Shown: piece by piece, positions 27,946 through 36,879 of the stretch | Numbering within the stretch: position 1 is the first letter of the stretch | Layout: the number at the start of each line of letters is the position of its first letter | Source of the DNA: WHUA01 sp963711215 | Lineage (GTDB): Bacteria > Pseudomonadota > Alphaproteobacteria > UBA8366 | Assembly (NCBI GenBank): GCA_963711215.1 | Contig: CAVQDH010000002.1 | Location: forward strand, 248,001 to 312,000 | DNA length: 64,000 nucleotides | Direction of reading: 5' to 3' | The notes under the pieces: generated by a model | What the model saw: the letters and a program-made list of their open reading frames with translations, nothing else | Databases searched by the model: none | What the model was told of the DNA's origin: nothing | Translations under genes and position numbers: made by a program

Positions 27946-28671
27946 ATGTTCATACGTCACGAGCGCATCGAAACAAATCTGATCCTGATGCTGGTGCTGG
28001 TGCTGATCGTCGTGGCGATCGGCGGCATCGTCGAGATCGTTCCGCTCTATACGATCCAAAGCACGATCGAAAAGGTGAAGGGCATACGCCCCTACTCGCC
28101 GCTGGAGCTGATGGGCCGCAACATCTACATCCGCGAAGGATGCTACAACTGCCATTCGCAGCAGATACGGCCGTTCCGCGACGAGGCCGAGCGCTATGGC
28201 CACTACAGCCTCGCCGCCGAAAGCATGTACGACCACCCCTTCCAGTGGGGCTCGAAGCGGACGGGGCCCGATCTCGCCCGCGTCGGCGGCAAATATTCGA
28301 ACGAATGGCAGGTCGCGCATCTCGTCGATCCGCGCTCGGTGGTGCCGGAATCGATCATGCCGACCTATGCCTTCATGCTCGACCGGCCGCTGAAATACGA
28401 CGACATCGCAGAGCATCTCAAGACGAACCGGGAAGTCGGCGTGCCCTATACCGACGACATGATCAAGAACGCGAAGGCCGATTTGGAGGCGCAGGCCAAT
28501 CCCGATGCCGACACGGCCGGCGTGGCGAAGCGCTACCCGAAGGCGGTCATCGCGAATTTCGACGGCGATCCCAAGGTGGTCACGGAGATGGACGCGCTGG
28601 TCGCCTACTTGCAAATGCTGGGAACCCTGGTCGACTTCCGGGAATACCGGACGGATGACCTGAAGCAGTAG
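27946..28671 (+). CDS. ccoO: cbb3-type cytochrome c oxidase subunit II (mono-heme)
   Basis: This 241-residue membrane-anchored c-type cytochrome has one N-terminal membrane helix (about residues 11-34) and a single heme site C66-x-x-C69-H70 in 'REGCYNCHSQQIRPF'. 'SIMPTYAFML' contains the axial methionine region. It begins 12 bases after ccoN. It passes electrons from CcoP to CcoN at the periplasmic face. Confidence 0.98.
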   Translation: MFIRHERIETNLILMLVLVLIVVAIGGIVEIVPLYTIQSTIEKVKGIRPYSPLELMGRNIYIREGCYNCHSQQIRPFRDEAERYGHYSLAAESMYDHPFQWGSKRTGPDLARVGGKYSNEWQVAHLVDPRSVVPESIMPTYAFMLDRPLKYDDIAEHLKTNREVGVPYTDDMIKNAKADLEAQANPDADTAGVAKRYPKAVIANFDGDPKVVTEMDALVAYLQMLGTLVDFREYRTDDLKQ

Positions 28672-28679
28672 GCGGGCCG

Positions 28680-28850
28680 ATGCAAGATGTCGCAGACATG
28701 CTCTATCCCGTATGGGTCCTGATTTTCATGGCGATCACCATCGGGATTGCGGTGTGGGCCTTCTGGCCGTCGAGGCGGCAGAAGCGGCGCATGCAGGACC
28801 ATGCCGAAATTCCGTTCCGCGACGAAGTCGAGCGGCGACACAAGTCTTAG
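28680..28850 (+). CDS. ccoQ: cbb3-type oxidase assembly/stability subunit CcoQ
   Basis: This 56-residue single-helix protein (hydrophobic segment about residues 9-29, followed by the basic stretch 'SRRQKRR') has the size, topology and position of CcoQ (FixQ). It lies 8 bases after the ccoO stop and 9 bases before ccoP. CcoQ stabilises the association of CcoP with the CcoNO core. Confidence 0.92.
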   Translation: MQDVADMLYPVWVLIFMAITIGIAVWAFWPSRRQKRRMQDHAEIPFRDEVERRHKS

Positions 28851-28859
28851 GAGCCTCCG

Positions 28860-29733
28860 ATGCCGACGAAACCGGAAAAGGACACTGCGGGTGACACGCT
28901 GATCCGCAGCCACGAGTGGGACGGTATCCAGGAAATGGACAATCCGCTGCCGCGCTGGTGGCTGTATGTCTTTTACGCATCGATCGCGGTGTCGTTGCTC
29001 TATTTCGTTCTTTACCCTGCCATCCCTTTTCTTCACAGCCATACGACGGGCTTGCTGGGATATACCTCGCGCAAGGCGCTGGATGAGGAGATGGAAAAGG
29101 CCAAGGCGGCGCAGGCAACCTATATCCATCAGATCCAGGCCAAGACTCCGGCCGAGATTCGCTCCGACACCAATCTGCTGAACTTCGCGCTGGCAGGGGG
29201 TAAGGCGGCCTTCGGCGTCAATTGCGCGCCCTGCCACGGAGCGGGCGGCGCCGGGCGGCCGGGCTTTCCCGAGCCTCGCGGATGACGATTGGCTCTGGGG
29301 CGGCACCTTGGACGCCATTCAGCAGACCGTGCGTCACGGCATTCGCTGGCAGGCCGACGAAACGACGCGTCAGTCGGAAATGCCCCGTTTCGGTGCCGAC
29401 GCCATGCTGAAGCCGGATCAGATCGGCGACGTGGCGCAATATGTCCTGTCGCTGACCAACCGGGCGACGGATGCGGCCGCGGCAAAGAAGGGCGCCGCCG
29501 TCTTCGCGGAACAATGCGCCGTCTGCCACGGGCCGAAGGGACAAGGTAATCAGGAACTCGGCGCTCCCAGCCTGACCGATGCCGTCTGGCTCTACGGCAG
29601 CTCGTTGCAGGACATCCTGCATCAGGTGAATGCGCCGCGGCTCGGCGTGATGCCCGCCTGGCAGGGACGGCTCGATGACGCGACGATCAAGATGCTGACG
29701 GTTTACGTCCACTCCTTAGGCGGAGGTAAATAG
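28860..29733 (+). CDS. ccoP: cbb3-type cytochrome c oxidase subunit III (di-heme), one +1 frameshift
   Basis: Once repaired this is a 290-residue CcoP with the N-terminal 'SHEWDGIQEMDNPLPRWW' segment, membrane helices, and two heme sites: CAPCH and CAVCH. The frame breaks after 'RPGFPE' at the CC at 29274-29275; removing one base reads on into 'LADDDWLWGG...', which is the expected CcoP sequence. As found, the product would stop at about residue 141, after the first heme motif. Since all other cco genes are intact, an insertion error is likely. CcoP receives electrons from cytochrome c. Confidence 0.93.
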
Positions 29734-29785
29734 CGGCCGCGCCCGGGACGGGGTTGCGGCAGGCGCATGTTAACGGACGGAGGCA

Positions 29786-31252
29786 ATGTCTGAAGTTTCG
29801 TATGAATCCGCGGAGTCGGTAAGGGCGCAACAGCAAAAGCTGCCGCTCTACGCTCCGCGGGTAAAAGTCTTTCCGAAGAAAGTCTCGGGCACCATCCGGC
29901 GCGCGAAATGGGCGATATTGATCGTCCTTCTCGGCATCTATTACTTCGCGCCCTGGCTGCGCTGGGACCGGGGGCCGGGGGCGCCGGATCAGGCGTTCCT
30001 GATCGACATGCCGAACCGCCGCGCCTACTTCATGTGGATCGAGATCTGGCCGCAGGAAGTCTACTATCTCGCCGGCCTGCTGCTGATCGGCGCCTTCGGG
30101 CTGTTCCTGGCGACCGCGCTGCTCGGCCGCGTCTGGTGCGGCTTCACCTGCCCGCAGACGGTATGGACAGACCTGTTCATGTGGGTCGAGCGGCTGGTCG
30201 AGGGCGACCGCGGCGCGCGCATCCGGCTCGATAACGGGCGATGGACGGTCGAAAAGATCGCCAAGCGAAGCGCGAAACACTTGCTGTGGATCGTCATCTC
30301 GGTGCTGACCGGCGGCGCCTGGATCATGTATTTCAATGATGCGCCGACCTTGGTCCAGGACATCATCCATTTCGAAGTCACGCCGGCGGTTCTTTTCTTC
30401 ATCGGCCTGTTCGCCGCGACGACCTATCTTCTCGCGGGTTTCGCGCGCGAGCAGGTCTGTACTTATATGTGTCCGTGGCCGCGCTTCCAGTCGGCGATGT
30501 TCGACGAGGATTCGCTAATCGTCACCTACGAAACCTGGCGCGGCGAGCCGCGCGGCCCGTTGCGCAAGGGTGCGTCGCTTGAAGGCCGCGGCGACTGCGT
30601 CGCCTGCAATCAATGCGTCGCGGTCTGCCCGACGGGCATCGATATCCGCGACGGCAGTCAGCTCGAATGCATCGGCTGCGGCCTGTGCATCGATGCCTGC
30701 AACACGGTGATGGCGAAGGTCGGGCGGCCGCCCAACCTGATCGCCTATGATTCGATCAACCGGCAGAATGCGCGCGCGGCGGGCAAGACGGCGCGCTATC
30801 GCTTCGTGCGCCCGCGCACGATCTTCTACCTCCTCCTGCTGATCATCGTCGGCAGCGCGATCATCTACGGCCTGTGGGCACGGCCGACGGTGGATGTGAA
30901 CGTCCTGCGCGACCGCAATCCGTTGTTCGTGACGCTTTCCGACGGCTCGATCCGCAACGGCTACACGATCAAGATCCTCAACAAGAAGCGCGCGGAGAAA
31001 GCCTATCTTCTCGAGGTCGAGGGCTTGCCCGGCGCCTCGATGTCGGTGGTCGGGCAGAGTGGCGCGGGCGCCGTGGTCAACCTTCTCGCCGCGCCGGACA
31101 CGGTCACGAGCTATCAAGTCTATGTCCGCGTTCCGCGCGACGGCCTGCGCGGCGAGGAGACGACCTTCGACTTCCGTCTCCTCCAGGTCCCTGCGGTCGC
31201 GGGCGCGACGAAGACATCGCATGAAGCGATTTTCCGGGGACCCGCAAAATGA
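29786..31252 (+). CDS. ccoG: cbb3 oxidase accessory iron-sulfur protein CcoG (FixG/RdxA)
   Basis: This 488-residue membrane protein carries ferredoxin-type clusters, 'CVACNQCVAVCPTGID' and 'CIGCGLCIDACNTVM' (about residues 272-312), and a membrane-embedded 'CGFTCPQTVW'. Five hydrophobic segments and a C-terminal periplasmic immunoglobulin-like domain are present. CcoG reduces Cu(II) for insertion into the oxidase. It overlaps ccoH by four bases (ATGA). Confidence 0.97.
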   Translation: MSEVSYESAESVRAQQQKLPLYAPRVKVFPKKVSGTIRRAKWAILIVLLGIYYFAPWLRWDRGPGAPDQAFLIDMPNRRAYFMWIEIWPQEVYYLAGLLLIGAFGLFLATALLGRVWCGFTCPQTVWTDLFMWVERLVEGDRGARIRLDNGRWTVEKIAKRSAKHLLWIVISVLTGGAWIMYFNDAPTLVQDIIHFEVTPAVLFFIGLFAATTYLLAGFAREQVCTYMCPWPRFQSAMFDEDSLIVTYETWRGEPRGPLRKGASLEGRGDCVACNQCVAVCPTGIDIRDGSQLECIGCGLCIDACNTVMAKVGRPPNLIAYDSINRQNARAAGKTARYRFVRPRTIFYLLLLIIVGSAIIYGLWARPTVDVNVLRDRNPLFVTLSDGSIRNGYTIKILNKKRAEKAYLLEVEGLPGASMSVVGQSGAGAVVNLLAAPDTVTSYQVYVRVPRDGLRGEETTFDFRLLQVPAVAGATKTSHEAIFRGPAK

Positions 31253-31740
31253 TTGAGAATGTCGACAGCAAACCGATCGACCGCTGGCTGCCGTGGTTTT
31301 TCGTCTTCTTCTTCCTGGTGGTGTTCGCCGTCAATGGGGTGCTGGTCTATTGCGCCGCGACGAGCTGGACCGGTCTTCTGACCAGCCACTCCTACATCAA
31401 GGGTGTGGATTACAACCAAACCCTGGACGAAGTCGCGCGCGAGAAAGCGCTGGGCTGGACCGGCATCCTGGCGACGCAGCCGGACGCCCATGGCGTCATC
31501 CGCGTCGACCTCACCCTGACCGACGCCCGCAAGCTGGCCCTTGCCGGCGCGCACGTGACCGCGCGCTTCGTGCGGCCGACGAGCGAGGGACATGACTTCG
31601 AGATCAAGCTCGATGATTACGGCAGAGGCCGCTATAAAGGCGTGGCGCAGCCGTCGCTTCCCGGCCAATGGGATGTCTATGTCGAAATCGAGCATCCCTC
31701 CGGCGTCTATCACATAACCCGCCGCGTCGTGGTGCCCTGA
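31249..31740 (+). CDS. ccoH: cbb3 oxidase assembly protein CcoH (FixH)
   Basis: This 163-residue protein has one N-terminal membrane segment (about residues 12-32) and a periplasmic domain, with 'SYIKGVDYNQTLDE', the FixH hallmark, after the membrane segment. It overlaps ccoG by ATGA and ccoI by one base (TGATG). It is needed for late assembly of the oxidase. Confidence 0.95.
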   Translation: MIENVDSKPIDRWLPWFFVFFFLVVFAVNGVLVYCAATSWTGLLTSHSYIKGVDYNQTLDEVAREKALGWTGILATQPDAHGVIRVDLTLTDARKLALAGAHVTARFVRPTSEGHDFEIKLDDYGRGRYKGVAQPSLPGQWDVYVEIEHPSGVYHITRRVVVP

Positions 31741-33965
31741 TGCACGGCGTCGCGTCCGTAGCGGTCGGGCGGACCGGGACGAAGGCGGCCTTCGCGCCGG
31801 AATCCTCCGGCTTGTCTCCCTATATCCGCCAGGAAGCGGACGGCGAGCGCAGCCTTTACATGCTCGTCGACGGCATGCATTGCGCCGCCTGTCAGAACCG
31901 GATCGAGACGCGGTTGCGCCAGATCCCGGGCGTGGTGCTCGGCCGCGTCAATCTGACGGCGCGGCGCCTGGCGTTGCGCTGGAAGCCCGATGTCGTCCGC
32001 GCCGAAGCCATCCGCGACGCGGTGGAGGCGCTCGGCTTCCGGCTGGTGCCTTATGATCCGGAAAAGCTGGTCAACGCGTCGGAAGCGACGCGCCGCGGCT
32101 TGCTCCGCGCCATGGCGGTCGCCGGCTTCGCGGCGGCAAACATCATGCTGCTGTCGGTCGCCGTGTGGGCGGGAAACGCGGAGGACATGCAGGCCGCCAC
32201 GCGCGACTTGATGCATTGGCTGTCGGCGCTGATCGCGATCCCGGCGGTCGCCTATGCCGGGCAGCCGTTTTTCCGCTCCGCCGTCGTCGCGCTGCGGGGC
32301 CGGGCGCTCAACATGGACGTGCCGATCTCGCTCGCGGTCCTGCTGACGATGGCGGTGAGCCTGATCGAAACCATGCAGGGCGCGCGCGACGTCTATTTCG
32401 ATTCCGCTACGGCGCTGCTCTTCTTCCTGCTTATCGGGCGCTTCCTGGAGCAAAGCGCGCGCGGCCGGGCGCGGTCCGCGGTGGAGCATCTGCTGGCGCT
32501 CAATGCGACGGCCGTCACGGTGATATGCGATGACGGCATCCGCCGGACGCTGGCGCCCGACGCCCTCAGCGCCGGGATGCGCGTCTTCGTGCCGGTCGGC
32601 GGGCGCGTGCCGGTGGACGGCCGCGTCGTCGAAGGGACATCCGATATCGACACCAGCCTGATCACGGGCGAAAGCGTGCCGACGGTGGCCGCGCCCGGCA
32701 GCCATGTCTACGCCGGCGTCATCAATCTCAGCGGTGCGCTGACGCTCGAAGTCACGGCGGCTGGCCAGGACACGCTGCTGGCGGAGATCGCCCGCCTGCT
32801 CGAGGCCGCCGAGCAGCGCCGGGCGCGCTATGTCGAGGTCGCCGCCCGGATCGTCCGGATCTATGCCCCGACGGTGCATATTCTTGCCGCGGCGACATTC
32901 CTCTTCTGGTTCGTCTTCGGCGGCGTCTCGTGGGAGCCGGCGCTGCTCTATGCGGTTGCCGTGCTGCTCGTCACCTGTCCCTGTGCGCTGGCGCTTGCCG
33001 TCCCGGTGGCGCAGGTCGTCGCGGCCAACCGGCTCTTCCGGCAGGGTGTGCTGGTCAAGTCTCCGACAGCGCTGGAGCGTCTCGCCGCGATCGACACGAT
33101 CGTCCTGGACAAGACCGGGACCGTGACGCTCGGCCAGCCCGAGCTCGTGAAGGACGGCGGCTGGAACGACTTGGATCTAAAGGCGGCGGCCGCGCTTGCC
33201 GGCGCCAGCCTGCATCCGCTGGCCCGGGCGATCGCCGCGGCGGCGCCCGGCGTGTCCGTACCCGACGGCGTCGAGGAAGTGCCCGGCCATGGGCTTCGCC
33301 GTGCGGCGCCCGAGGGCGAATGGCGGCTTGGCCGCGGCGGCTGGGCCGGCGGCGCGCCGTCGGACTCCGCGACGCTGGAGCTGTGGCTGTCCCGGCCCGG
33401 CCATCCGGCGGTCCGTTTTGCCATGACGGACCGCCTGCGCCCGGACGCGGCGGAAACGGTGCGGACTCTCGTACAACGGGGCTTCGCCGTCGAGCTGCTG
33501 TCGGGTGATCGCCCGTCGGCCGTGGAGCCGGTCGCGGCGGCGCTCGGGGTCCAGCAGTGGCGCGCGGGCTGCACGCCGGCCGACAAGATCGCTCGGCTCG
33601 AAGCGCTGGCCGCTGCCGGACGGCATGTCTGCATGATCGGCGACGGCCTGAACGACGCGCCGGCCCTGGCGGCGGCGCATGCGTCCATTTCGCCGTCCAG
33701 CGCGGCGGATATCAGCCAGACGGCGGCCGACGTCGTGTTTCAGGGCGTCCGGCTTTCCCCCGTGGTCGAGACGATTGCCGTCGCGCGTGCGGCAAACCGG
33801 CTGATACGGCAGAACTTCGCCCTAGCCTTCGGTTACAATATGCTGACGATTCCCATCGCGATGGCCGGATTGGTGACGCCACTGATCGCGGCGGTGGCGA
33901 TGTCGGCCTCCTCGCTTTTGGTGATCGGCAACGCGCTGAGACTTGGCTGGCGGGTGACGCGATGA
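31740..33965 (+). CDS. ccoI: Copper-exporting P-type ATPase for oxidase assembly, CcoI (FixI)
   Basis: This 741-residue P1B ATPase has an N-terminal metal-binding domain with 'MHCAACQNRI', and then 'TGESVPT' (actuator), the membrane copper site 'TCPCALALAVPVAQ', the phosphorylation motif 'DKTGTVTLGQ', 'HPLARAIA' (nucleotide binding) and 'GDGLNDAPALAAAHASIS'. CcoI moves copper across the inner membrane for CuB insertion. The start overlaps the ccoH stop, and the end overlaps ccoS by ATGA, indicating translational coupling. Confidence 0.97.
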   Translation: MHGVASVAVGRTGTKAAFAPESSGLSPYIRQEADGERSLYMLVDGMHCAACQNRIETRLRQIPGVVLGRVNLTARRLALRWKPDVVRAEAIRDAVEALGFRLVPYDPEKLVNASEATRRGLLRAMAVAGFAAANIMLLSVAVWAGNAEDMQAATRDLMHWLSALIAIPAVAYAGQPFFRSAVVALRGRALNMDVPISLAVLLTMAVSLIETMQGARDVYFDSATALLFFLLIGRFLEQSARGRARSAVEHLLALNATAVTVICDDGIRRTLAPDALSAGMRVFVPVGGRVPVDGRVVEGTSDIDTSLITGESVPTVAAPGSHVYAGVINLSGALTLEVTAAGQDTLLAEIARLLEAAEQRRARYVEVAARIVRIYAPTVHILAAATFLFWFVFGGVSWEPALLYAVAVLLVTCPCALALAVPVAQVVAANRLFRQGVLVKSPTALERLAAIDTIVLDKTGTVTLGQPELVKDGGWNDLDLKAAAALAGASLHPLARAIAAAAPGVSVPDGVEEVPGHGLRRAAPEGEWRLGRGGWAGGAPSDSATLELWLSRPGHPAVRFAMTDRLRPDAAETVRTLVQRGFAVELLSGDRPSAVEPVAAALGVQQWRAGCTPADKIARLEALAAAGRHVCMIGDGLNDAPALAAAHASISPSSAADISQTAADVVFQGVRLSPVVETIAVARAANRLIRQNFALAFGYNMLTIPIAMAGLVTPLIAAVAMSASSLLVIGNALRLGWRVTR

Positions 33966-34153
33966 GAGCGCTTCTCTACCTCGTTCCGGCTGCGCTGTTC
34001 CTGGGCGGGCTCGGGCTCGCCGCGTTCCTCTGGGCGCTCAAGTCGTCACAGTTCGAGGATCTGGACGGTGCGGCGAACCGTATTCTGTTCGACGAGGACA
34101 CCGTCGACCGCACGGCGCCGAGGGACGAGACCCCACCGACGAAACCGTCTTAA
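33962..34153 (+). CDS. ccoS: cbb3 oxidase maturation protein CcoS
   Basis: This 63-residue single-helix protein (hydrophobic about residues 4-24) carries the CcoS signature 'WALKSSQFEDLDGAANRILF'. It overlaps ccoI by four bases and, at its end, the convergent MFS gene by four bases. CcoS is required for cofactor (heme b and CuB) insertion into CcoN. Confidence 0.95.
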   Translation: MRALLYLVPAALFLGGLGLAAFLWALKSSQFEDLDGAANRILFDEDTVDRTAPRDETPPTKPS

Positions 34154-35667
34154 TCCCGCGTCGGCGGCGTTACCTTGATGAAAAAGACCAGCGGGATGAT
34201 GGCGATCACGATCAGCGCCAGCAGCCGGAAGTCGTCGAGATAGGCCATGAACTCCGCCTGCCGGACGAGCTCCCGCTGAAAGCTGCTCAGTCCCTGCATA
34301 TTGATCAGGCTCCAGGTCTCGGGCAGCGCCAGGTGGTGGAGCTTTTCGTTGTACAAGCTGACATTCTCGTTGAGCGCGGCGCGGTTCGTCTGTGAATAGC
34401 GCAGGAACTGGCTGACCAGGAAGGAAACGCCGGTGCTGGCGCCGATGCGCCGCGCGAGCGAGAGGAATGACGTGCCGTCTGGCCGCAGCTCCGGCGTCAG
34501 CGTCATATAGGCGGCAGCCGTCACCGTCGTCGACATCATCCCGAATCCGAGGCCCTGGATGCAGAGCGTGAAGAGCACGGTGCCGTAGTCGACCTCGAGC
34601 GTATAGGTCGACATGTACCAGAGCGAAAACGCCATGATGACCAGCGCGACGAAAAGGATCGGCCGCGGGCCGATGCGCCCGAACAGCATCCCGGAAGCGA
34701 GGGACGCGACGAAGGTGGTCATGCCGCGCGGCGACATGATGATGCCGGAGGCGAGAATCGAATATCCCAGATGGCGCTGCATCATCGCGGGGAAGATCCC
34801 GATGAAGCCGAACATGAGCATGGCCAGGACGAAGATATAGACCATGCCGATCGTGAAGTTGCGGTTCTTGAACAGCGCCGGGTCGACGAAGGGATTTCGC
34901 GCCGTGGTGATGTGGATGACGAAGACATAGAAGGCGGAGACCGCCACGCCCGCTTCGACCACGATCTCAGGCGAGGAGAACCAGTCCAGCCGCTCGCCGC
35001 GATCCAGCATGAGCTGCAGCGAGATTTGCGCGGTCGCCAATGCGAAAAAGCCTATGAAATCGAAGTGGCGCGCCGTTAGCTCCGTTTCGCGCACGAAGAG
35101 CGAGATCATCGTGAAGGCGACGAAGCCGGTCGGCAGGTTGATGAAGAACACGTAGCGCCAGGAATAGTATTCGGTGAGGTAACCGCCGAGAAACGGGCCG
35201 ACGATCAGCCCGATCAGCATGCCGACATTGAACCAGGCCATCGCCATGCCGTGCCGGTGCCGGGGATAGGTGTCGAGCAGGGTCTGCTGGGAAAGCGGCA
35301 CCAGCGCCGCGCCGAAGGTGCCCTGCAGGAAGCGCGCCGGAACGATCTGCTCGATGGAGTTCGACATGCCCGACATGACCGACGCGGCGCAGAACCCGAC
35401 GATGGCGATCAGCAGCAGCCGCTTGCGGCCGACACGCCGGCTGAGCCAGGCGGTCAGCGGCGTGAAGACGCCGACGGCTATCAGAAAGGAGGTCAGGACC
35501 CACGCGATCTCGTCGTGACCCGCCGAGAAGGCCCCCATCATGCTGGGCAGCGCTACCCCGGCCGTGAAGCTGTCCATCGACTGCATCCCGGCCGCCAGGC
35601 AGACCGATATCGTCGTCAGCGCCAGCGGCGTGGCGGGTATCGACGTATCGGCGGTTGCGGTCGACAT
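34150..35667 (-). CDS. DHA2-family MFS exporter (EmrB/QacA type)
   Basis: This 505-residue transporter has 14 predicted membrane segments. Motif A-like 'AWLSRRVGRKRLLL' is seen after the second segment, motif C 'GLIVGPFLGGYL' in the fifth, and 'WRYVFFINLPTGF' is characteristic of the EmrB group. It lacks an adjacent EmrA-type fusion protein, so it may work alone or with a partner elsewhere. The end overlaps ccoS by four bases on the opposite strand. The exported compound is unknown. Confidence 0.92.
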   Translation of the reverse strand: MSTATADTSIPATPLALTTISVCLAAGMQSMDSFTAGVALPSMMGAFSAGHDEIAWVLTSFLIAVGVFTPLTAWLSRRVGRKRLLLIAIVGFCAASVMSGMSNSIEQIVPARFLQGTFGAALVPLSQQTLLDTYPRHRHGMAMAWFNVGMLIGLIVGPFLGGYLTEYYSWRYVFFINLPTGFVAFTMISLFVRETELTARHFDFIGFFALATAQISLQLMLDRGERLDWFSSPEIVVEAGVAVSAFYVFVIHITTARNPFVDPALFKNRNFTIGMVYIFVLAMLMFGFIGIFPAMMQRHLGYSILASGIIMSPRGMTTFVASLASGMLFGRIGPRPILFVALVIMAFSLWYMSTYTLEVDYGTVLFTLCIQGLGFGMMSTTVTAAAYMTLTPELRPDGTSFLSLARRIGASTGVSFLVSQFLRYSQTNRAALNENVSLYNEKLHHLALPETWSLINMQGLSSFQRELVRQAEFMAYLDDFRLLALIVIAIIPLVFFIKVTPPTRD

Positions 35668-35830
35668 GCAGGGTCGCCAATTCTTCCGGTTCTATCGCGG
35701 CCGGCGCCGGTATCGCCCGTCGAAAGACGCCGCTGTCGCGATCGTCGCCATGACGATGCGGTAAGCAATCAGAAGTTCAGCCTATTGGCAAACGAATTCC
35801 GCCGGATGACGTATGGCCAGCGATGCCTGC

Positions 35831-36730
35831 CTAACGCTTGCCCCATTCCTTGTTTTCGACGGTCTGCTCTTCGATCGCGTAGAACTCGTCGAGGCCGATG
35901 AGGTCTTCGATCGCCTGGCGCGCGGCGACATTGTCCTCATGCGACATCCCGGTGTATTCGCCGGTGTCCTTCATCTCCTGCATGGCGCGCTTGGCGAAAT
36001 GGAAGCTCGCCAGGAGGAAAAGCTGGGCATCGATGCAGGCGGCATAGCCCATGTCCTGCAGCTGCTTCATCGGATAGATCGGCCGGCCGTCGCGATTGCC
36101 CCGGCTCTGGACATAGACGAGCGGAAGCGTGCATTCCTTCGGCGCGCGCACCGCTTCCTCGTGGTCGCGCGGAAACAGGAGCCCCATATCGGCGCCGACC
36201 TCGGCCGAGAGATTGATCCGGTTGACCGCCGCGTCGAGGCCTTCGAAGCGGCAGGTATCGGTTCGCGCGATGACGACGAAATCCGGGTCGACCTTGTCGC
36301 GCTCGGTGCAGGCCCAGCGGATCTTGTCGATGAATTCGTCGACCGGCACCGCATGCGCCACGTATTTGTGGTAATGCGCGCGCTTCGGATAGAGCTGGTC
36401 CTCGATATGGATCCCGGCCACGCCGGCCTGAATGAATTCCCGCACGGTCCGGGTGACGTGCAGCGGTTCGCCGAAGCCGGCGCCGGCGTCGCAGACGGTC
36501 GGAATGGCGATGGAGCGGGCGACGGCCTCGGCCGTCTCGACCTGCTCGGTCATGGTGAGCAGCGGCTCGCTCACCGCCCGGGAGCCGCCGGTGACGTAGC
36601 CGCCGACATAGACCGCATCGAAGCCCATGGCCGCTGCCATGCGGCCGCCGAGCGCGTAATAGACCGCGGGCATGTAGACGAAGGGCTTAGCCTTGAGCAG
36701 TGAGCGCAGTTTGGTTGTCGGTCGCTCCAT
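35831..36730 (-). CDS. Isocitrate lyase/PEP mutase superfamily protein with altered active-site motifs
   Basis: This 299-residue protein has the alpha/beta-barrel of the ICL/PEP mutase superfamily: 'DAVYVGGYVTGGSR', 'DAGAGFGEP' and 'AGVAGIHIEDQLYPKRAHYH'. In active lyases the first would be D-A-D-x-G-F-G and the last K-[KR]-C-G-H with a catalytic cysteine; here the second aspartate is glycine and the cysteine is replaced (KRAHYH). It may therefore be a decarboxylase, hydrolase or another non-lyase branch. The start at 36730 is chosen because AGAGAGG lies upstream and homology begins there. The divergent neighbour is an alpha/beta hydrolase. Confidence 0.85.
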   Translation of the reverse strand: MERPTTKLRSLLKAKPFVYMPAVYYALGGRMAAAMGFDAVYVGGYVTGGSRAVSEPLLTMTEQVETAEAVARSIAIPTVCDAGAGFGEPLHVTRTVREFIQAGVAGIHIEDQLYPKRAHYHKYVAHAVPVDEFIDKIRWACTERDKVDPDFVVIARTDTCRFEGLDAAVNRINLSAEVGADMGLLFPRDHEEAVRAPKECTLPLVYVQSRGNRDGRPIYPMKQLQDMGYAACIDAQLFLLASFHFAKRAMQEMKDTGEYTGMSHEDNVAARQAIEDLIGLDEFYAIEEQTVENKEWGKR

Positions 36731-36879
36731 GGCGGAACCTCTCTCGCTGGAAGAACTGTCGGTGAATCGGGCCCGGCGGCAGCTTAGCGCATGTTTCCCG
36801 CAAGGGGGAAATCGTGCCATTTGCTCAATAGCTTCCGGTACCGTTGCGGAGCGGCGCGGATGCTCACTATAGTGCCGCC

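Noticed and set aside
34150..34153. Four-base tail overlap of ccoS and the MFS gene
   Set aside because: Convergent stop overlaps of this size are common and need no special explanation.
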